This document shows positions 32,382-42,015 of a DNA stretch of 64,000 nucleotides, in pieces. The position numbers and the translations under genes are program-made. The stretch comes from an uncultured Bacteroidota bacterium (lineage in GTDB: Bacteria; Bacteroidota; Bacteroidia; Chitinophagales; Chitinophagaceae). The DNA is taken from assembly GCA_903865435.1 (NCBI GenBank), contig CAIPJS010000092.1, positions 21,013-85,012 of the forward strand, in the 5' to 3' direction. A model generated the notes under the pieces. It searched no databases. It was not told the DNA's origin and saw nothing but the letters and a program-made list of their open reading frames with translations. How positions within the stretch are numbered: the first letter of the stretch is position 1; every line of letters starts with the position of its first letter.

Positions 32382-34376
32382 TTAATTGATAAAATTCCAC
32401 CAAATACCTACCCTAAACCAACCCCCAGTTCCAGGGTAATTCCTAGCAGTGAAATTATAACTATTGCCTAAAGATGGGCTAGTTAGGAAAACCGTATTGA
32501 TGTTCTCTAAGCGCACATAGCCTCTAAAACGCTTGATCATGAAATTCAAAAAAGCATTGGCCGTGGGTCGGTTGTTTAAAGTATAATCGTTTTGAACATA
32601 AAACTGCCCGGTCAAAGGCATGTAATCGTCTGCTTTATAATCGGTATGATAAATAAATTCAAAGCCAGTAGATAAGAATAAGTTTTTGTAGAAATTACCT
32701 TCAAATGCCACTCTTTGCCTGGTTAACAATAAAGGCAAATGCACTGGGGCTGATTGATCCACCAATTGAACATTCATCTCATTGTACCAATTAAAATAAG
32801 TACTTAATTTAAATTTATTGCTTGCTTGCGCTCGGATGTAGCTAAATACCGAACCATATACAGCAGGTTGATAGCCCGATGAAAAATAATGATAATTATT
32901 AATGAGTTCATAATTGGCAGCCAACTTCCAACCACTTTTATTATTACCCGTTTCCCCACTGGCATTGATGATGTTTTCTTTTTGTATATTATTTAAGGAG
33001 CTTATTGGATATTGTGTAATCCCTAAATAATTTGCAGAAGGTGTTCGATTGCTGTTTTGAAAGGAAAGTTTTAAATAATTTCCATGTGTTGAAAGCACCC
33101 TAGATAAATAAAATTGCGCATCGTAATCTCCAGCATGGTAACCATTCAAATACAATTTTCCTGCCAGGGACAAATCCCATAGTTGATTTCTTGTTTTATT
33201 TTTATATACCCCAAATCCATAAATATCATAATTGTTCCAAGCTTTCTGATTGGTCAAAGTGGTATTTAAATTGGTATAGCCCTGACCAAATTGCAAAAAC
33301 TGATTGGCATTGTTTTTTTCAGGATAACTTATTATACTCAATTCGTTGGTTAAAACGCTCCATGCATCCACAAATTTCACAAGTGTATTGGTACCTATAT
33401 TGTAATTAAAATATTGAGCATAATTAGATGCTGTAGGCGCATTGTCAATAAATGAAAACTCACTGCTTTCATATTTTATTTCATTTTGAAATCTTAATCG
33501 AGGATAAAATAAATGAATGACAATTGTATCTTTTACAATAGAATCTTTTTGTCCTAAATCATAAGACTGGCGCCATAATAAAGTATTGGATTTATAGGTG
33601 TTGCCTGTAGCAATTGAGGTATTGAAGGGATTGGAAAAAGCAATTCCACTTACACCCAATCTAGTTTCTAATTCATAAGGATTGTTTAATGACAAACTAT
33701 CCAATAAAGAAGCTTTTACCAAGCCTCCATTTTCGGAAGAAGCCGCTTTATTATTCAGCATCACCCAATACGATTCATATTGTTTGCGCTTTGATTGAAA
33801 ATGCGCTGTGATTCGCATGTTGTTCAAATTCGCATTTTGATTTTTTAAATTCCCTGGAGAATTGCTAAATCGATATTCAAATGAAAAATTTAATTGTTGC
33901 GTTTTATTTTGCGTATGCTTTACTTCGACCAACTGCTCCCCTTTTCCTCCTAATAAATAACCAAAGTCGGTATAAGGCCGAGTGGTTTGATAAAACGGGG
34001 TGCCTTCTAATGAATAGAAATAACGATCATAGGCATGAAACCCGGCATCAAAGCCGCCCTTTTGAATGGGATCAAACAAATAAGATTTTGAAGCAGTACC
34101 TAAATTACCAAGATTATAAGTCGTATAGGGCAATGGATAATGCACAAAGAAGTCGTTGATGCTTGAATCTAATTTTTGTGCAATATTGCTACTGTAAAGC
34201 TTATAAAAAATTGTAATGGAATCTGCATTTTGATCTCTCTTTTGTAGTGAATCAGAAGCACCGCCAGAATTGGATTTGCCAGGTCTAACCATGGCTCCAG
34301 GTTGTTGTGCATGCAATGACGAATGCATCAAGATCATTAAAAAAGAAGCCCATAAAATTGTTTTCACAAAAGACAT
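32382..34376 (-). CDS. Putative porin (large outer-membrane protein)
   Basis: A 664-residue exported protein matching the putative porin family of Bacteroidota by layout. It has a signal peptide (ending SSLHAQQPG), a PSDxL-like linker region with SLQKRDQNADSITIFYK, then FDPIQKGGFDAGFHAYDRYFYS and many long strands rich in Asn, Tyr and Phe. It ends in FRVGIWWNFIN, an aromatic-rich terminus typical of barrels. Start: ATG at 34376 begins the signal peptide; the TTG at 34394 would overlap the upstream gene. It follows PNP by 10 bases. Confidence 0.7.
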   Translation of the reverse strand: MSFVKTILWASFLMILMHSSLHAQQPGAMVRPGKSNSGGASDSLQKRDQNADSITIFYKLYSSNIAQKLDSSINDFFVHYPLPYTTYNLGNLGTASKSYLFDPIQKGGFDAGFHAYDRYFYSLEGTPFYQTTRPYTDFGYLLGGKGEQLVEVKHTQNKTQQLNFSFEYRFSNSPGNLKNQNANLNNMRITAHFQSKRKQYESYWVMLNNKAASSENGGLVKASLLDSLSLNNPYELETRLGVSGIAFSNPFNTSIATGNTYKSNTLLWRQSYDLGQKDSIVKDTIVIHLFYPRLRFQNEIKYESSEFSFIDNAPTASNYAQYFNYNIGTNTLVKFVDAWSVLTNELSIISYPEKNNANQFLQFGQGYTNLNTTLTNQKAWNNYDIYGFGVYKNKTRNQLWDLSLAGKLYLNGYHAGDYDAQFYLSRVLSTHGNYLKLSFQNSNRTPSANYLGITQYPISSLNNIQKENIINASGETGNNKSGWKLAANYELINNYHYFSSGYQPAVYGSVFSYIRAQASNKFKLSTYFNWYNEMNVQLVDQSAPVHLPLLLTRQRVAFEGNFYKNLFLSTGFEFIYHTDYKADDYMPLTGQFYVQNDYTLNNRPTANAFLNFMIKRFRGYVRLENINTVFLTSPSLGNSYNFTARNYPGTGGWFRVGIWWNFIN

Positions 34377-34386
34377 GCTTTGTTGT

Positions 34387-35214
34387 TTAAGCAATTTCTT
34401 TTAGCAACTCACTAAAAATAATTGTCAATTTTGGTTCGGCAGCATGCGCAGCAGCCAATACTTCTTCATGGGTAATTACATTGTTGTCCTCTCTAATGCC
34501 TAAATCGGTCACTACACTGATAGCAAATACCTTCATGCCACAATGCACAGCAGCAATGGTTTCTTGAACTGTACTCATCCCTACGACATCTCCGCCTACA
34601 TTCTTAATCAATTTGTATTCTGCCTTTGTTTCAAATGTAGGTCCTGTAACCCCTACATACACCCCTTCGTGCAATTTGATATTATTTGCAGTAGCAATTT
34701 TTTTTGCTTTTACTATAAACTCATTGGTATAAGGTTCACTCATGTCTGGGAAACGTGTACCCAAGGCCTCTTCATTTTTTCCTAACAAGGGATTGATGGT
34801 AAACAAACTAATATGGTCATTGATAATCATCAAATCTCCTACTTGAAAATTTGGATTCACCCCACCCGCTGCATTTGACAATAATAAATTTTGAACGCCC
34901 AATAATTTTAAGACGCGGATAGGGAATACCACCTGCTCAGCCAAATAGCCTTCGTAAAAATGAAAGCGCCCTTCCATCACCCAAACACTCACCCCGTTCA
35001 ATTTTCCTAAAATTAATCGGCCTTTATGCCCTTGCACAGTACTTACAGGAAAATTTGGTATTTCACTGTAAGCAATAGAAAATTCAATTTGTATTTCTTT
35101 AGAAAGATTGCCCAAGCCGCTGCCTAAAATTATAGCCGTGCTTGCAGTGGCATTTATTTTAGCTTTAATAAAATTTGCTGTTTCATTTAATGCAGTCATT
35201 GTGGGCGTACTCAT
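34387..35214 (-). CDS. Purine nucleoside phosphorylase
   Basis: A 275-residue trimeric-type PNP that splits purine nucleosides with phosphate to base and ribose 1-phosphate (salvage). Motifs: AIILGSGLGNLSKEI, VQGHKGRLILGKLNG, MEGRFHFYEGY, LLLSNAAGGVNPNFQVGDLMII, GVYVGVTGPTFETKAEY and VGMSTVQETIAAVHCGM. The frame could begin at a GTG at 35235, but that codon overlaps the exact -7 box TATATTTG (35242-35235). ATG at 35214 or 35217 is therefore the likely start. Confidence 0.92.
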   Translation of the reverse strand: MSTPTMTALNETANFIKAKINATASTAIILGSGLGNLSKEIQIEFSIAYSEIPNFPVSTVQGHKGRLILGKLNGVSVWVMEGRFHFYEGYLAEQVVFPIRVLKLLGVQNLLLSNAAGGVNPNFQVGDLMIINDHISLFTINPLLGKNEEALGTRFPDMSEPYTNEFIVKAKKIATANNIKLHEGVYVGVTGPTFETKAEYKLIKNVGGDVVGMSTVQETIAAVHCGMKVFAISVVTDLGIREDNNVITHEEVLAAAHAAEPKLTIIFSELLKEIA

Positions 35215-35234
35215 CATTCCTATTAATTTAGCCA

Positions 35235-35242
35235 CAAATATA
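35235..35242 (-). promoter_or_regulatory. -7 promoter box of the PNP gene
   Basis: TATATTTG on the minus strand, an exact TAnnTTTG match, lies about 17-20 bases before the ATG codons at 35217/35214. It excludes the upstream GTG as start. Confidence 0.5.
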
Positions 35243-35271
35243 ACGACAGTAAGGGATTATAAGGAAAGATT

Positions 35272-36516
35272 CTAGGCCTTTACTGGGCTTGTATCATGTT
35301 TTAACACCCAATAAGCTACAATGGCACTTAAAAGCATAAAAAAGGCCCCTAATAAAAATGCAGCCCCAGGAAAATAGATATGATTTGGATCGTTCTTTAT
35401 GGAGAAAAAAGAAGTAAGTCCAATCATCATGGATGGACCCACTATGGAGGTTAAACTTTGCAAGCCTGTTAATGAACCCTGTAATTCTCCTTGTTGATTT
35501 TTAGGAACATGACTAGAGATTAATGCTTGCAAAGCAGGCCCTGAAATGCCCCCTAAACAATAAGGCACTAAAAATAAAAACATCATCCATGTTTGAGAAG
35601 CAAATGCAAATAAAACTAAGCCAATTGCATATAAACTTATACCGTAATAAACACTTTTTTCATTACCTAACTTAGGATTAATAAAACGAATTAATACGCC
35701 TTGCACTAAACCCACTAATAAACCAATGATGCCTAAAGAAATACCAATCATTTTAGGTGTCCAACCAAACTTGCTAATATTGGCAAAGCTCCAATTGCTT
35801 TGAACAGAATGAGAAGCTAGATATATAAACAACAAAGAAATAATTAATCCAAATACGGCAGGATACTTATTTAAATTTTTTAAAGAAGCAATAGGATTGG
35901 CTCTTTTAATATCAAAGGCTCTTCTATGTTCTTTGTCTAATGACTCTGGTAAAATAAAATAACCATACAAGGCATTTATTAAAGCTAAGCCTGCTGCTAC
36001 TAGAAAGGGTATCCTAGGTCCTATCTCTCCCAATAAACCTCCTAACAAAGGACCAATAATAAATCCAATACCAAAAGCAGCTCCAATCATTCCAAAGTTT
36101 TTAGCGCGCGTTTTTTCATCACTAATATCTGCCATATAAGCAGCCGCTGTAGTAATGCTTGCACCTGTAATGCCTGAAATCATTCTTCCTACAAATAACC
36201 AACCAATAGTAGGTGCGAATGCTAAAAAAATATAATCCAAACCAAAACCTAATAAAGAAAAAAGTAAAATAGGACGGCGTCCATAATGATCACTCAAACT
36301 TCCTAAGATGGGGGCAAATACGAATTGCATAGAAGCATATATAAAAGTCAAATACATGGCTGGTCTTGAAATAGCACTGATGTTTGACCTGTCTGCAATA
36401 TGCAATAAATGCTGTAACAACTGAGGCACCACAGGTATGATGATACCAAGCCCAATTACATCCAATAAAATAGTTGCAAAGATAAAGCCTACTGCTGCTT
36501 GTTTGTTACTAGCCAT
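35272..36516 (-). CDS. MFS transporter, TetA-like (drug:H+ antiporter family)
   Basis: A 414-residue inner-membrane protein with about 12 hydrophobic helices. It opens with ATILLDVIGLGIIIPVVPQLL and has the motif A equivalent GSLSDHYGRRPILLFSLLG between helices 2 and 3. GRMISGITGASITTAAAYMADI follows and LGGISGPALQALISSHVPK lies in the second half. These features match the TetA/class B-type tetracycline efflux group, but many members have other or unknown substrates, so resistance should not be assumed. It has an exact -7 box 32 bases upstream. Confidence 0.8.
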   Translation of the reverse strand: MASNKQAAVGFIFATILLDVIGLGIIIPVVPQLLQHLLHIADRSNISAISRPAMYLTFIYASMQFVFAPILGSLSDHYGRRPILLFSLLGFGLDYIFLAFAPTIGWLFVGRMISGITGASITTAAAYMADISDEKTRAKNFGMIGAAFGIGFIIGPLLGGLLGEIGPRIPFLVAAGLALINALYGYFILPESLDKEHRRAFDIKRANPIASLKNLNKYPAVFGLIISLLFIYLASHSVQSNWSFANISKFGWTPKMIGISLGIIGLLVGLVQGVLIRFINPKLGNEKSVYYGISLYAIGLVLFAFASQTWMMFLFLVPYCLGGISGPALQALISSHVPKNQQGELQGSLTGLQSLTSIVGPSMMIGLTSFFSIKNDPNHIYFPGAAFLLGAFFMLLSAIVAYWVLKHDTSPVKA

Positions 36517-36548
36517 TGTTTGATAAAGATTTTAATGAATCTGTCTTT

Positions 36549-36556
36549 CAAATATA
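36549..36556 (-). promoter_or_regulatory. -7 promoter box of the TetA-like gene
   Basis: TATATTTG on the minus strand matches TAnnTTTG exactly; it lies 32 bases before the ATG at 36516, giving a leader of about 28 bases. Confidence 0.5.
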
Positions 36557-36595
36557 CAAGTCCTAGCCTATATTTCAAAAAAGGGACAAACGGGA

Positions 36596-36644
36596 CTTAA
36601 TAAAGAAGGAGCTTACAAAAATTATTAGCTCCTTCTTTATTAAG
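36596..36644 (-). terminator. Terminator-type hairpin after clpB
   Basis: A perfect 18-bp inverted repeat, CTTAATAAAGAAGGAGCT (36596-36613) and its complement (36627-36644), surrounds a 13-base loop. It starts 29 bases after the clpB stop. The last stem bases are T-rich on the minus strand. Confidence 0.8.
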
Positions 36645-36672
36645 CAATCCAATTATTCAGTATTACCTATTT

Positions 36673-39276
36673 TTAAGCCTCATTTCTAAAAACTACTAGC
36701 CCATCAAAAATATCTATCAATATTTTTTTTGTCTTATCAATCTCACCACTTAATATTTTCTTGCTAAATTCATTTACGACCATTTTTTGAATGAGTCTTT
36801 TTAATGGCCTTGCCCCAAACTGCATATCAAAACCTTGTTCGGATAAATAATCTACTAAATAAGGAGTAAATTCCACATTAAGGCCCGTTTCTGCAACCAA
36901 TGTTTTTAAATTATTCAATTGAATTTTTACAATGGCAGCCATTTGTTTTTGTAACAATGGAGAGAACATGATAATCTCATCTACTCTATTCAAAAATTCT
37001 GGTCGAATGGTTTGTTTCAACAAAGCCATGACTTCTAATTTTGATTGTTCAGTTTTTTCTTCAACATTTTTTTCTGTTACCCCTTCAAAAGCTTCTTGAA
37101 TTAAATGACTACCAATATTGCTGGTCATAATAATAATGGTGTTTTTAAAATTCACTGTCCGGCCTTTGTTGTCGGTCAAATGTCCATCGTCTAATACTTG
37201 CAATAAAATATTCCAAACATCGGGATGTGCTTTTTCAATTTCATCCAACAAAACAACACTATAAGGTTTTCTTCTTACCGATTCGGTTAATTGTCCGCCT
37301 TCGTCATAACCCACATAACCCGGAGGGGCTCCTACCAAACGAGATACGGAATGCTTTTCTTGATATTCACTCATATCAATCCGCGTCATCATGGAATCGT
37401 CATCAAATAAATAATTCGCTAAGGCCTTGGCCAATTCTGTTTTACCTACTCCAGTAGTTCCTAAGAAAATAAAAGAGCCAATGGGTTTTTTAGGATCCTG
37501 CAAACCCGCTCTGCTTCTACGTATGGCATCAGAAACTGCACTAATGGCTTCCTCTTGCCCCACCACTCTATGGTGTAATTCGGTTTCTAAATTCAACAGC
37601 TTGTCCTTATCCGACTGCAACATTTTACTTACAGGAATGCCCGTAGCTTTGGCCACATTTTCTGCAATATCTTCTGCATCTACTTCTTCCTTCATTAATC
37701 TTTTCCCATGCTCACCCATTAGTTGCAATTGCTTGCTCCATTCCGACAATTTAGTTTCTTGGTCTTTTACTTTGCCATATCTAATTTCTGCTACTTTACC
37801 ATAGTCTCCATTTCTTTCGGCAATTTCTGCTTCTTGTTTTAATTTTTCAATTTCAGCTTTTGTATTTTGTACTTTATCTACCACTTCTTTTTCTTCGGAC
37901 CATTTTGCTTTTAAAGTATCTTGTTGAACAGTCAAATTACTTATATCAATATTCAAAGCTTTTAATTGTTCTGGATTGTTTTCTCTTTTAATGGCTTCTC
38001 TTTCAATTTCTAATTGTCGGATTTGCCTAATCAACGTATCTAATTCTTCTGGCATGGAATTCATTTCCAATCTTAACTTAGCCGCACTTTCATCAATCAA
38101 GTCAATCGCCTTGTCTGGCAAGAAACGATCGGTTATGTACCTACTCGATAATTCTACTGCAGCTATAATGGCTTCGTCTTTAATGCGCACATGATGATGT
38201 GTTTCATATCTCTCCTTTAAACCTCTTAAAATAGAAATAGCATCTTCTTTGGATGGCTCATCAATCATCACTTTTTGGAAACGACGCTCTAAGGCTTTGT
38301 CTTTTTCAAAAAACTTTTGATACTCATTTAAAGTTGTAGCACCAATGGCCCTTAATTCTCCTCTTGCCAATGCGGGTTTTAAGATATTGGCAGCGTCCAT
38401 GGCACCTTCACCACCACCTGCTCCAACCAATGTATGTATCTCATCAATAAACAAAATAATTTCCCCGTCGCTATCGGCTACTTCTTTCACTACGCCTTTT
38501 AATCTTTCTTCAAACTCTCCCTTGTATTTAGCACCGGCAATCAATTGCCCCATGTCCAGAGCAAAAATGATTTTACTTTTTAAATTATCCGGAACATCTC
38601 CGTTCACAATTCTCATGGCCAAACCTTCAGCTATAGCTGTTTTTCCAACACCTGGCTCCCCAACTAAAATGGGATTGTTTTTGCTTCTTCTGGAAAGGAT
38701 GTGTAAGGTTCTTCTTATTTCTTCGTCACGACCAATTACTGGATCCAACTTCCCTTTATTGGCTAAATCGTTTAAATTTTTTGCATATTTAGACAATGCT
38801 TGAAATTGTGTTTCTTGCGTTGCCGATTGAACAGTTTCTCCTTTTCTTAATTCTTTGATGGCAGTCACTAATCCTTTTTCGGTAAGCCCTGCATCTTTTA
38901 AAATTTTTGACGCTGCATCATTTACTTGCAAAATGGCTATCAATAAATGTTCAACTGTCACAAACTCATCTCCAAAAGTTTTGAGTATTCCATTTGCTTT
39001 CAATAAAACGCTGTTCAAATCCCGACTTAAATTTGAAGCGGGCTCACCATTCAATTGCTTGGGCATCGTAGGCAAAACAGCGTCTACTTTTTGTTGAATC
39101 AATAAAGGATTCAAATTGTTCTTCTTTAATAAAAATTCGGTGGAACTGTCTTTATCCGCTAAAATTGCTTTTAACAAATGGATGGTTTCAATGGCTGCAT
39201 CTTTATTATTGTAGGCCATTTGTTGTGCTGCTTGAATGACCTCTTGTGCTTTAATAGTATATTGACTTAAATTCAT
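36673..39276 (-). CDS. clpB: ATP-dependent disaggregase ClpB
   Basis: An 867-residue Hsp100 chaperone that pulls proteins out of aggregates together with DnaK. Two Clp N-terminal repeats fill residues 1-145. NBD1 follows with Walker [10 protein letters not shown] near residue 205, and then the coiled-coil middle domain (about 400-530, [17 protein letters not shown]), which separates ClpB from ClpA/C. NBD2 has [19 protein letters not shown] near 605 and [23 protein letters not shown]. There is no IGF/L loop for ClpP. No CIRCE-like repeat was found in the 167-base divergent region with queG. Confidence 0.96.
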   Translation of the reverse strand: MNLSQYTIKAQEVIQAAQQMAYNNKDAAIETIHLLKAILADKDSSTEFLLKKNNLNPLLIQQKVDAVLPTMPKQLNGEPASNLSRDLNSVLLKANGILKTFGDEFVTVEHLLIAILQVNDAASKILKDAGLTEKGLVTAIKELRKGETVQSATQETQFQALSKYAKNLNDLANKGKLDPVIGRDEEIRRTLHILSRRSKNNPILVGEPGVGKTAIAEGLAMRIVNGDVPDNLKSKIIFALDMGQLIAGAKYKGEFEERLKGVVKEVADSDGEIILFIDEIHTLVGAGGGEGAMDAANILKPALARGELRAIGATTLNEYQKFFEKDKALERRFQKVMIDEPSKEDAISILRGLKERYETHHHVRIKDEAIIAAVELSSRYITDRFLPDKAIDLIDESAAKLRLEMNSMPEELDTLIRQIRQLEIEREAIKRENNPEQLKALNIDISNLTVQQDTLKAKWSEEKEVVDKVQNTKAEIEKLKQEAEIAERNGDYGKVAEIRYGKVKDQETKLSEWSKQLQLMGEHGKRLMKEEVDAEDIAENVAKATGIPVSKMLQSDKDKLLNLETELHHRVVGQEEAISAVSDAIRRSRAGLQDPKKPIGSFIFLGTTGVGKTELAKALANYLFDDDSMMTRIDMSEYQEKHSVSRLVGAPPGYVGYDEGGQLTESVRRKPYSVVLLDEIEKAHPDVWNILLQVLDDGHLTDNKGRTVNFKNTIIIMTSNIGSHLIQEAFEGVTEKNVEEKTEQSKLEVMALLKQTIRPEFLNRVDEIIMFSPLLQKQMAAIVKIQLNNLKTLVAETGLNVEFTPYLVDYLSEQGFDMQFGARPLKRLIQKMVVNEFSKKILSGEIDKTKKILIDIFDGLVVFRNEA

Positions 39277-39443
39277 GGTTAAGGTATTTATAACAAGGTA
39301 GGTTCAAAAGCAGCGCCAATCTATGATATCCGTTAGATTGTCATAAAAAAGTAACCAAAACGGCATTAAAGTCAGTTACAACAAGGTTTTTCTGCTATTT
39401 TTACAGAATAAATTTATAAACAAACCTCTTAGCAATTAACTCA

Positions 39444-40388
39444 TTGAACGAATTTTCAAATACTGAATTCATTAAAACCGAAGCCCTAAAAATGGGATTC
39501 GATTTTTGTGGCATTGCACCAGCTAAAGAGCTTACCGAAGATGCGAAGCGTCTTGAAAAATGGTTGGCAAAAGGATTTCATGGTGACATGGATTACATGA
39601 AGAAAAATTTTGACTTAAGAATTGATCCACGCAAATTGGTTCCAGGTGCCAAATCGGTGATCACCTTTTTAAAAAATTATTACCCAAATGAAGCTGCTTT
39701 TCAAATGGCCGAAAAACAGGATACAAAAATTGCAAAATATGCTTGGGGAGAAGATTACCACGAAGTAATCAGAAATCAATTGCATGCATTGCTTGAAATT
39801 TATAGAAAAAAAATAGGGCCAATAGAAGGCAGAGGCTTTGTAGATTCAGCACCTGTTTTAGAAAGATCTTGGGCCCAATTGGTAGGTGCAGGCTGGATTG
39901 GTAAAAATGGAAATTTGATTCGACCGCAAGCAGGTTCCTTTTTTTTCATTGCAACATTAATTATTGATGTTCCATTGCATTACGACCAGCCCAATATAAA
40001 AGATTTATGTGGCACTTGTACAAAATGTATTGAGGCCTGCCCAACACAAGCCATCCTACCCAACAAAACCATCGAAGCCAATCATTGCATTAGTTATTTT
40101 ACCATTGAATTAAAAAAAATGGAAATTGATACCGATAGAAATTATAAAGATTGGACATTTGGTTGTGACGTGTGTCAAGATGTATGTCCTTGGAATAGAT
40201 TCAGTAAACCCCATCATGAAGCCCAATTCAAACCCTTGCAATATTTATTGCAAATGAATAAAACACAGTGGCTAGAAATAGAAGAAACCACTTTTAAAGC
40301 ACGCTTCAAAAATTCTCCTTTGTTAAGATCAAAATTAAAAGGAATAAAAAGAAATGTGGAATATTTGATACGTCAAGAAAAGCAATAA
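39444..40388 (+). CDS. queG: Epoxyqueuosine reductase QueG
   Basis: A 314-residue cobalamin- and Fe-S-dependent enzyme that reduces epoxyqueuosine to queuosine in tRNA (wobble position of GUN anticodons). The catalytic Asp is in VDSAPVLERSWA (Asp135). Two [4Fe-4S] clusters are marked by CGTCTKCIEACP (Cys189, 192, 195, 199) and CDVCQDVCPWN (Cys241, 244, 248), with Cys215 between them. The length indicates the form without the C-terminal HEAT repeats. The start is TTG at 39444; no ATG lies close and the N-terminus then matches the family. Confidence 0.93.
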   Translation: MNEFSNTEFIKTEALKMGFDFCGIAPAKELTEDAKRLEKWLAKGFHGDMDYMKKNFDLRIDPRKLVPGAKSVITFLKNYYPNEAAFQMAEKQDTKIAKYAWGEDYHEVIRNQLHALLEIYRKKIGPIEGRGFVDSAPVLERSWAQLVGAGWIGKNGNLIRPQAGSFFFIATLIIDVPLHYDQPNIKDLCGTCTKCIEACPTQAILPNKTIEANHCISYFTIELKKMEIDTDRNYKDWTFGCDVCQDVCPWNRFSKPHHEAQFKPLQYLLQMNKTQWLEIEETTFKARFKNSPLLRSKLKGIKRNVEYLIRQEKQ

Positions 40389-40413
40389 ATAGAAACGATT
40401 TTGAAGCGATCAA

Positions 40414-40908
40414 CTAAAGAGCAGATTTTTGATTGATGGCTGCTTGTAAATTTTGCAATTCCAATTCCATTTTAGAGCCCAATAATTTATCGTTCAGTAA
40501 AGTTTGGAATTTTTCCCAAGGATACCATTTTACTTTTTGTTCGAAAGACCAATGTACAACATAACTACTGTCTTTTAATTGCGTCCATTCAAATTGAACT
40601 AAATAAGGGCTTTGTCCAGTAGCCACCCACCGATACAACACAGAATGATTGGTTTTACTTAAAAACTGAATGGTTTGGGTGCCTATATAAGCAGTATTTT
40701 TTTCGAGTCTTACTTTATTTTCTTTCCAATCACTCATCCAATCCTGCCAATGATTTAAATCGGAAACAAAATAATCAATCTTATCAGGTGTTGTATTTAT
40801 TTCAATTGCCCTAGAAGCAATCACTGTAGAGGGAAATAAAAGCGAGATGCCTGTAACCAATAAGCTTAATACAACAACACTAATTAAAATCAATTTAATG
40901 AATCGCAT
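40414..40908 (-). CDS. SRPBCC-type membrane-anchored protein
   Basis: A 164-residue protein with one N-terminal transmembrane helix (FIKLILISVVVLSLLVTGISL) and a START/Bet v1-like SRPBCC domain: ASRAIEINTTPDKIDYFVSDLNHWQDWMSDW, then HWSFEQKVKWYPWEKF. Such domains bind hydrophobic ligands; the ligand is unknown. Start: ATG at 40908 overlaps the stop of the ABC permease gene by one base (TAATG); ATG at 40917 is an alternative that adds three residues. It is third in a minus-strand operon with sppA and the permease. Confidence 0.7.
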   Translation of the reverse strand: MRFIKLILISVVVLSLLVTGISLLFPSTVIASRAIEINTTPDKIDYFVSDLNHWQDWMSDWKENKVRLEKNTAYIGTQTIQFLSKTNHSVLYRWVATGQSPYLVQFEWTQLKDSSYVVHWSFEQKVKWYPWEKFQTLLNDKLLGSKMELELQNLQAAINQKSAL

Positions 40909-41984
40909 TATTCCCATTTAAAAATTTTGAACGCAACGGCATACACCACTACAATCCATATTAATAAAATGGAAATATCTGGCCAAGAAGCCAAAAAGCC
41001 CATGCCTTCAAAAGATATATTACGCATGGCATTGTTAAAATGCGTCAAAGGTAGTATTCTACAAAAAGGTTGCATCCAGGCTGGGAAATTATCAATAGAG
41101 AAAAAAGTACCTGCTAATAAAAACTGAGGAAGGGTAATGATATTAGCCAAAGGAGGAATGGTACTTTCGTTTTTGGCAACTCCACTTACAATAAATCCAA
41201 AACCCATAAACAATATCAATGCAATAAAACTTAAAGCCATGATGCTTGCAAAAGTAACCCAGCCATTGACCAAGGTAAATTTAAATGCAAAATGACCAAT
41301 TCCAATAATCACAACAGCTGTAATTAATTGAAACAATACCCTACTCAATGCCTCACCTAAAATAATGTACAATCTTCGAATGGGTGTTGCATAAAATCTT
41401 TTTAGGACCAATTGTTGTCTTAAATTAAAAAATAAAAAGGCTACCCCAAATACACCAGCACTTAATAAGGAAAATCCCATTTGTCCAGGCAATATAAAAT
41501 CAATGGTTCGATAAATGCGTCCAGGCACTTGTTGCACTGTATTGTTGACCACGGCCATAGTGGGTGAATTTGGAAATGCAGTTTGGTTGATTTTGCCAAT
41601 CACCGAATTTAAAATTGATTTTACCAACTGAATGTTCTGAGGATTTGCAGCAGCAGAACTGGTTAAATTAATGATGTAAGGTGCAGTGGCATTCCTTGTC
41701 TTTTGAATAGACAATATTGCCGTAATGCGTCCTTTAGACAATTCACTTTTAATTTTCTCCTCATTGGCTTCTACAAAGTTTAAACCAGGTATATTTTTAA
41801 TAGCTGCATACAATGCATTGGTGGTGTCCGATTTTTTATCCATCACCACATTCACATTAATATTGCTGCCCGTACTTAAAAACCCAAATACCAAGATAAA
41901 AATTAAGGGAAATACAAAACTAAATACAACGGCTGACGGACTTCTAAAAGTAGCGCGAAGGCTAGCTTTTGTAATCGACAACAT
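40908..41984 (-). CDS. ABC-2 type transporter permease
   Basis: A 358-residue inner-membrane protein of the ABC-2 family: one N-terminal helix (SAVVFSFVFPLIFILVFGFL), a periplasmic loop of ~140 residues, then five helices beginning with LPGQMGFSLLSAGVFGVAFL. LKRFYATPIRRLYIILGEAL is the typical coupling segment. The first ATG in frame is at 42011, but homologue-like openings (MLSITKASLRATFRSPSAV) start at 41984. No ATPase gene is adjacent, so the partner must lie elsewhere. The position between sppA and an SRPBCC gene does not reveal the cargo. Confidence 0.78.
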   Translation of the reverse strand: MLSITKASLRATFRSPSAVVFSFVFPLIFILVFGFLSTGSNINVNVVMDKKSDTTNALYAAIKNIPGLNFVEANEEKIKSELSKGRITAILSIQKTRNATAPYIINLTSSAAANPQNIQLVKSILNSVIGKINQTAFPNSPTMAVVNNTVQQVPGRIYRTIDFILPGQMGFSLLSAGVFGVAFLFFNLRQQLVLKRFYATPIRRLYIILGEALSRVLFQLITAVVIIGIGHFAFKFTLVNGWVTFASIMALSFIALILFMGFGFIVSGVAKNESTIPPLANIITLPQFLLAGTFFSIDNFPAWMQPFCRILPLTHFNNAMRNISFEGMGFLASWPDISILLIWIVVVYAVAFKIFKWE

Positions 41985-42015
41985 GGCTGTAATTTGACTA
42001 TATGGAAGCATAGTT

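Noticed and set aside
35272..36516. Tetracycline resistance determinant
   Set aside because: Motifs match the TetA-like MFS family, but chromosomal members in Bacteroidota are common and often unlinked to resistance; no regulator or mobile element is adjacent.
39277..39443. CIRCE or other heat-shock operator before clpB
   Set aside because: No TTAGCACTC-N9-GAGTGCTAA-like repeat and no exact -7 box facing clpB was found in the 167-base gap.
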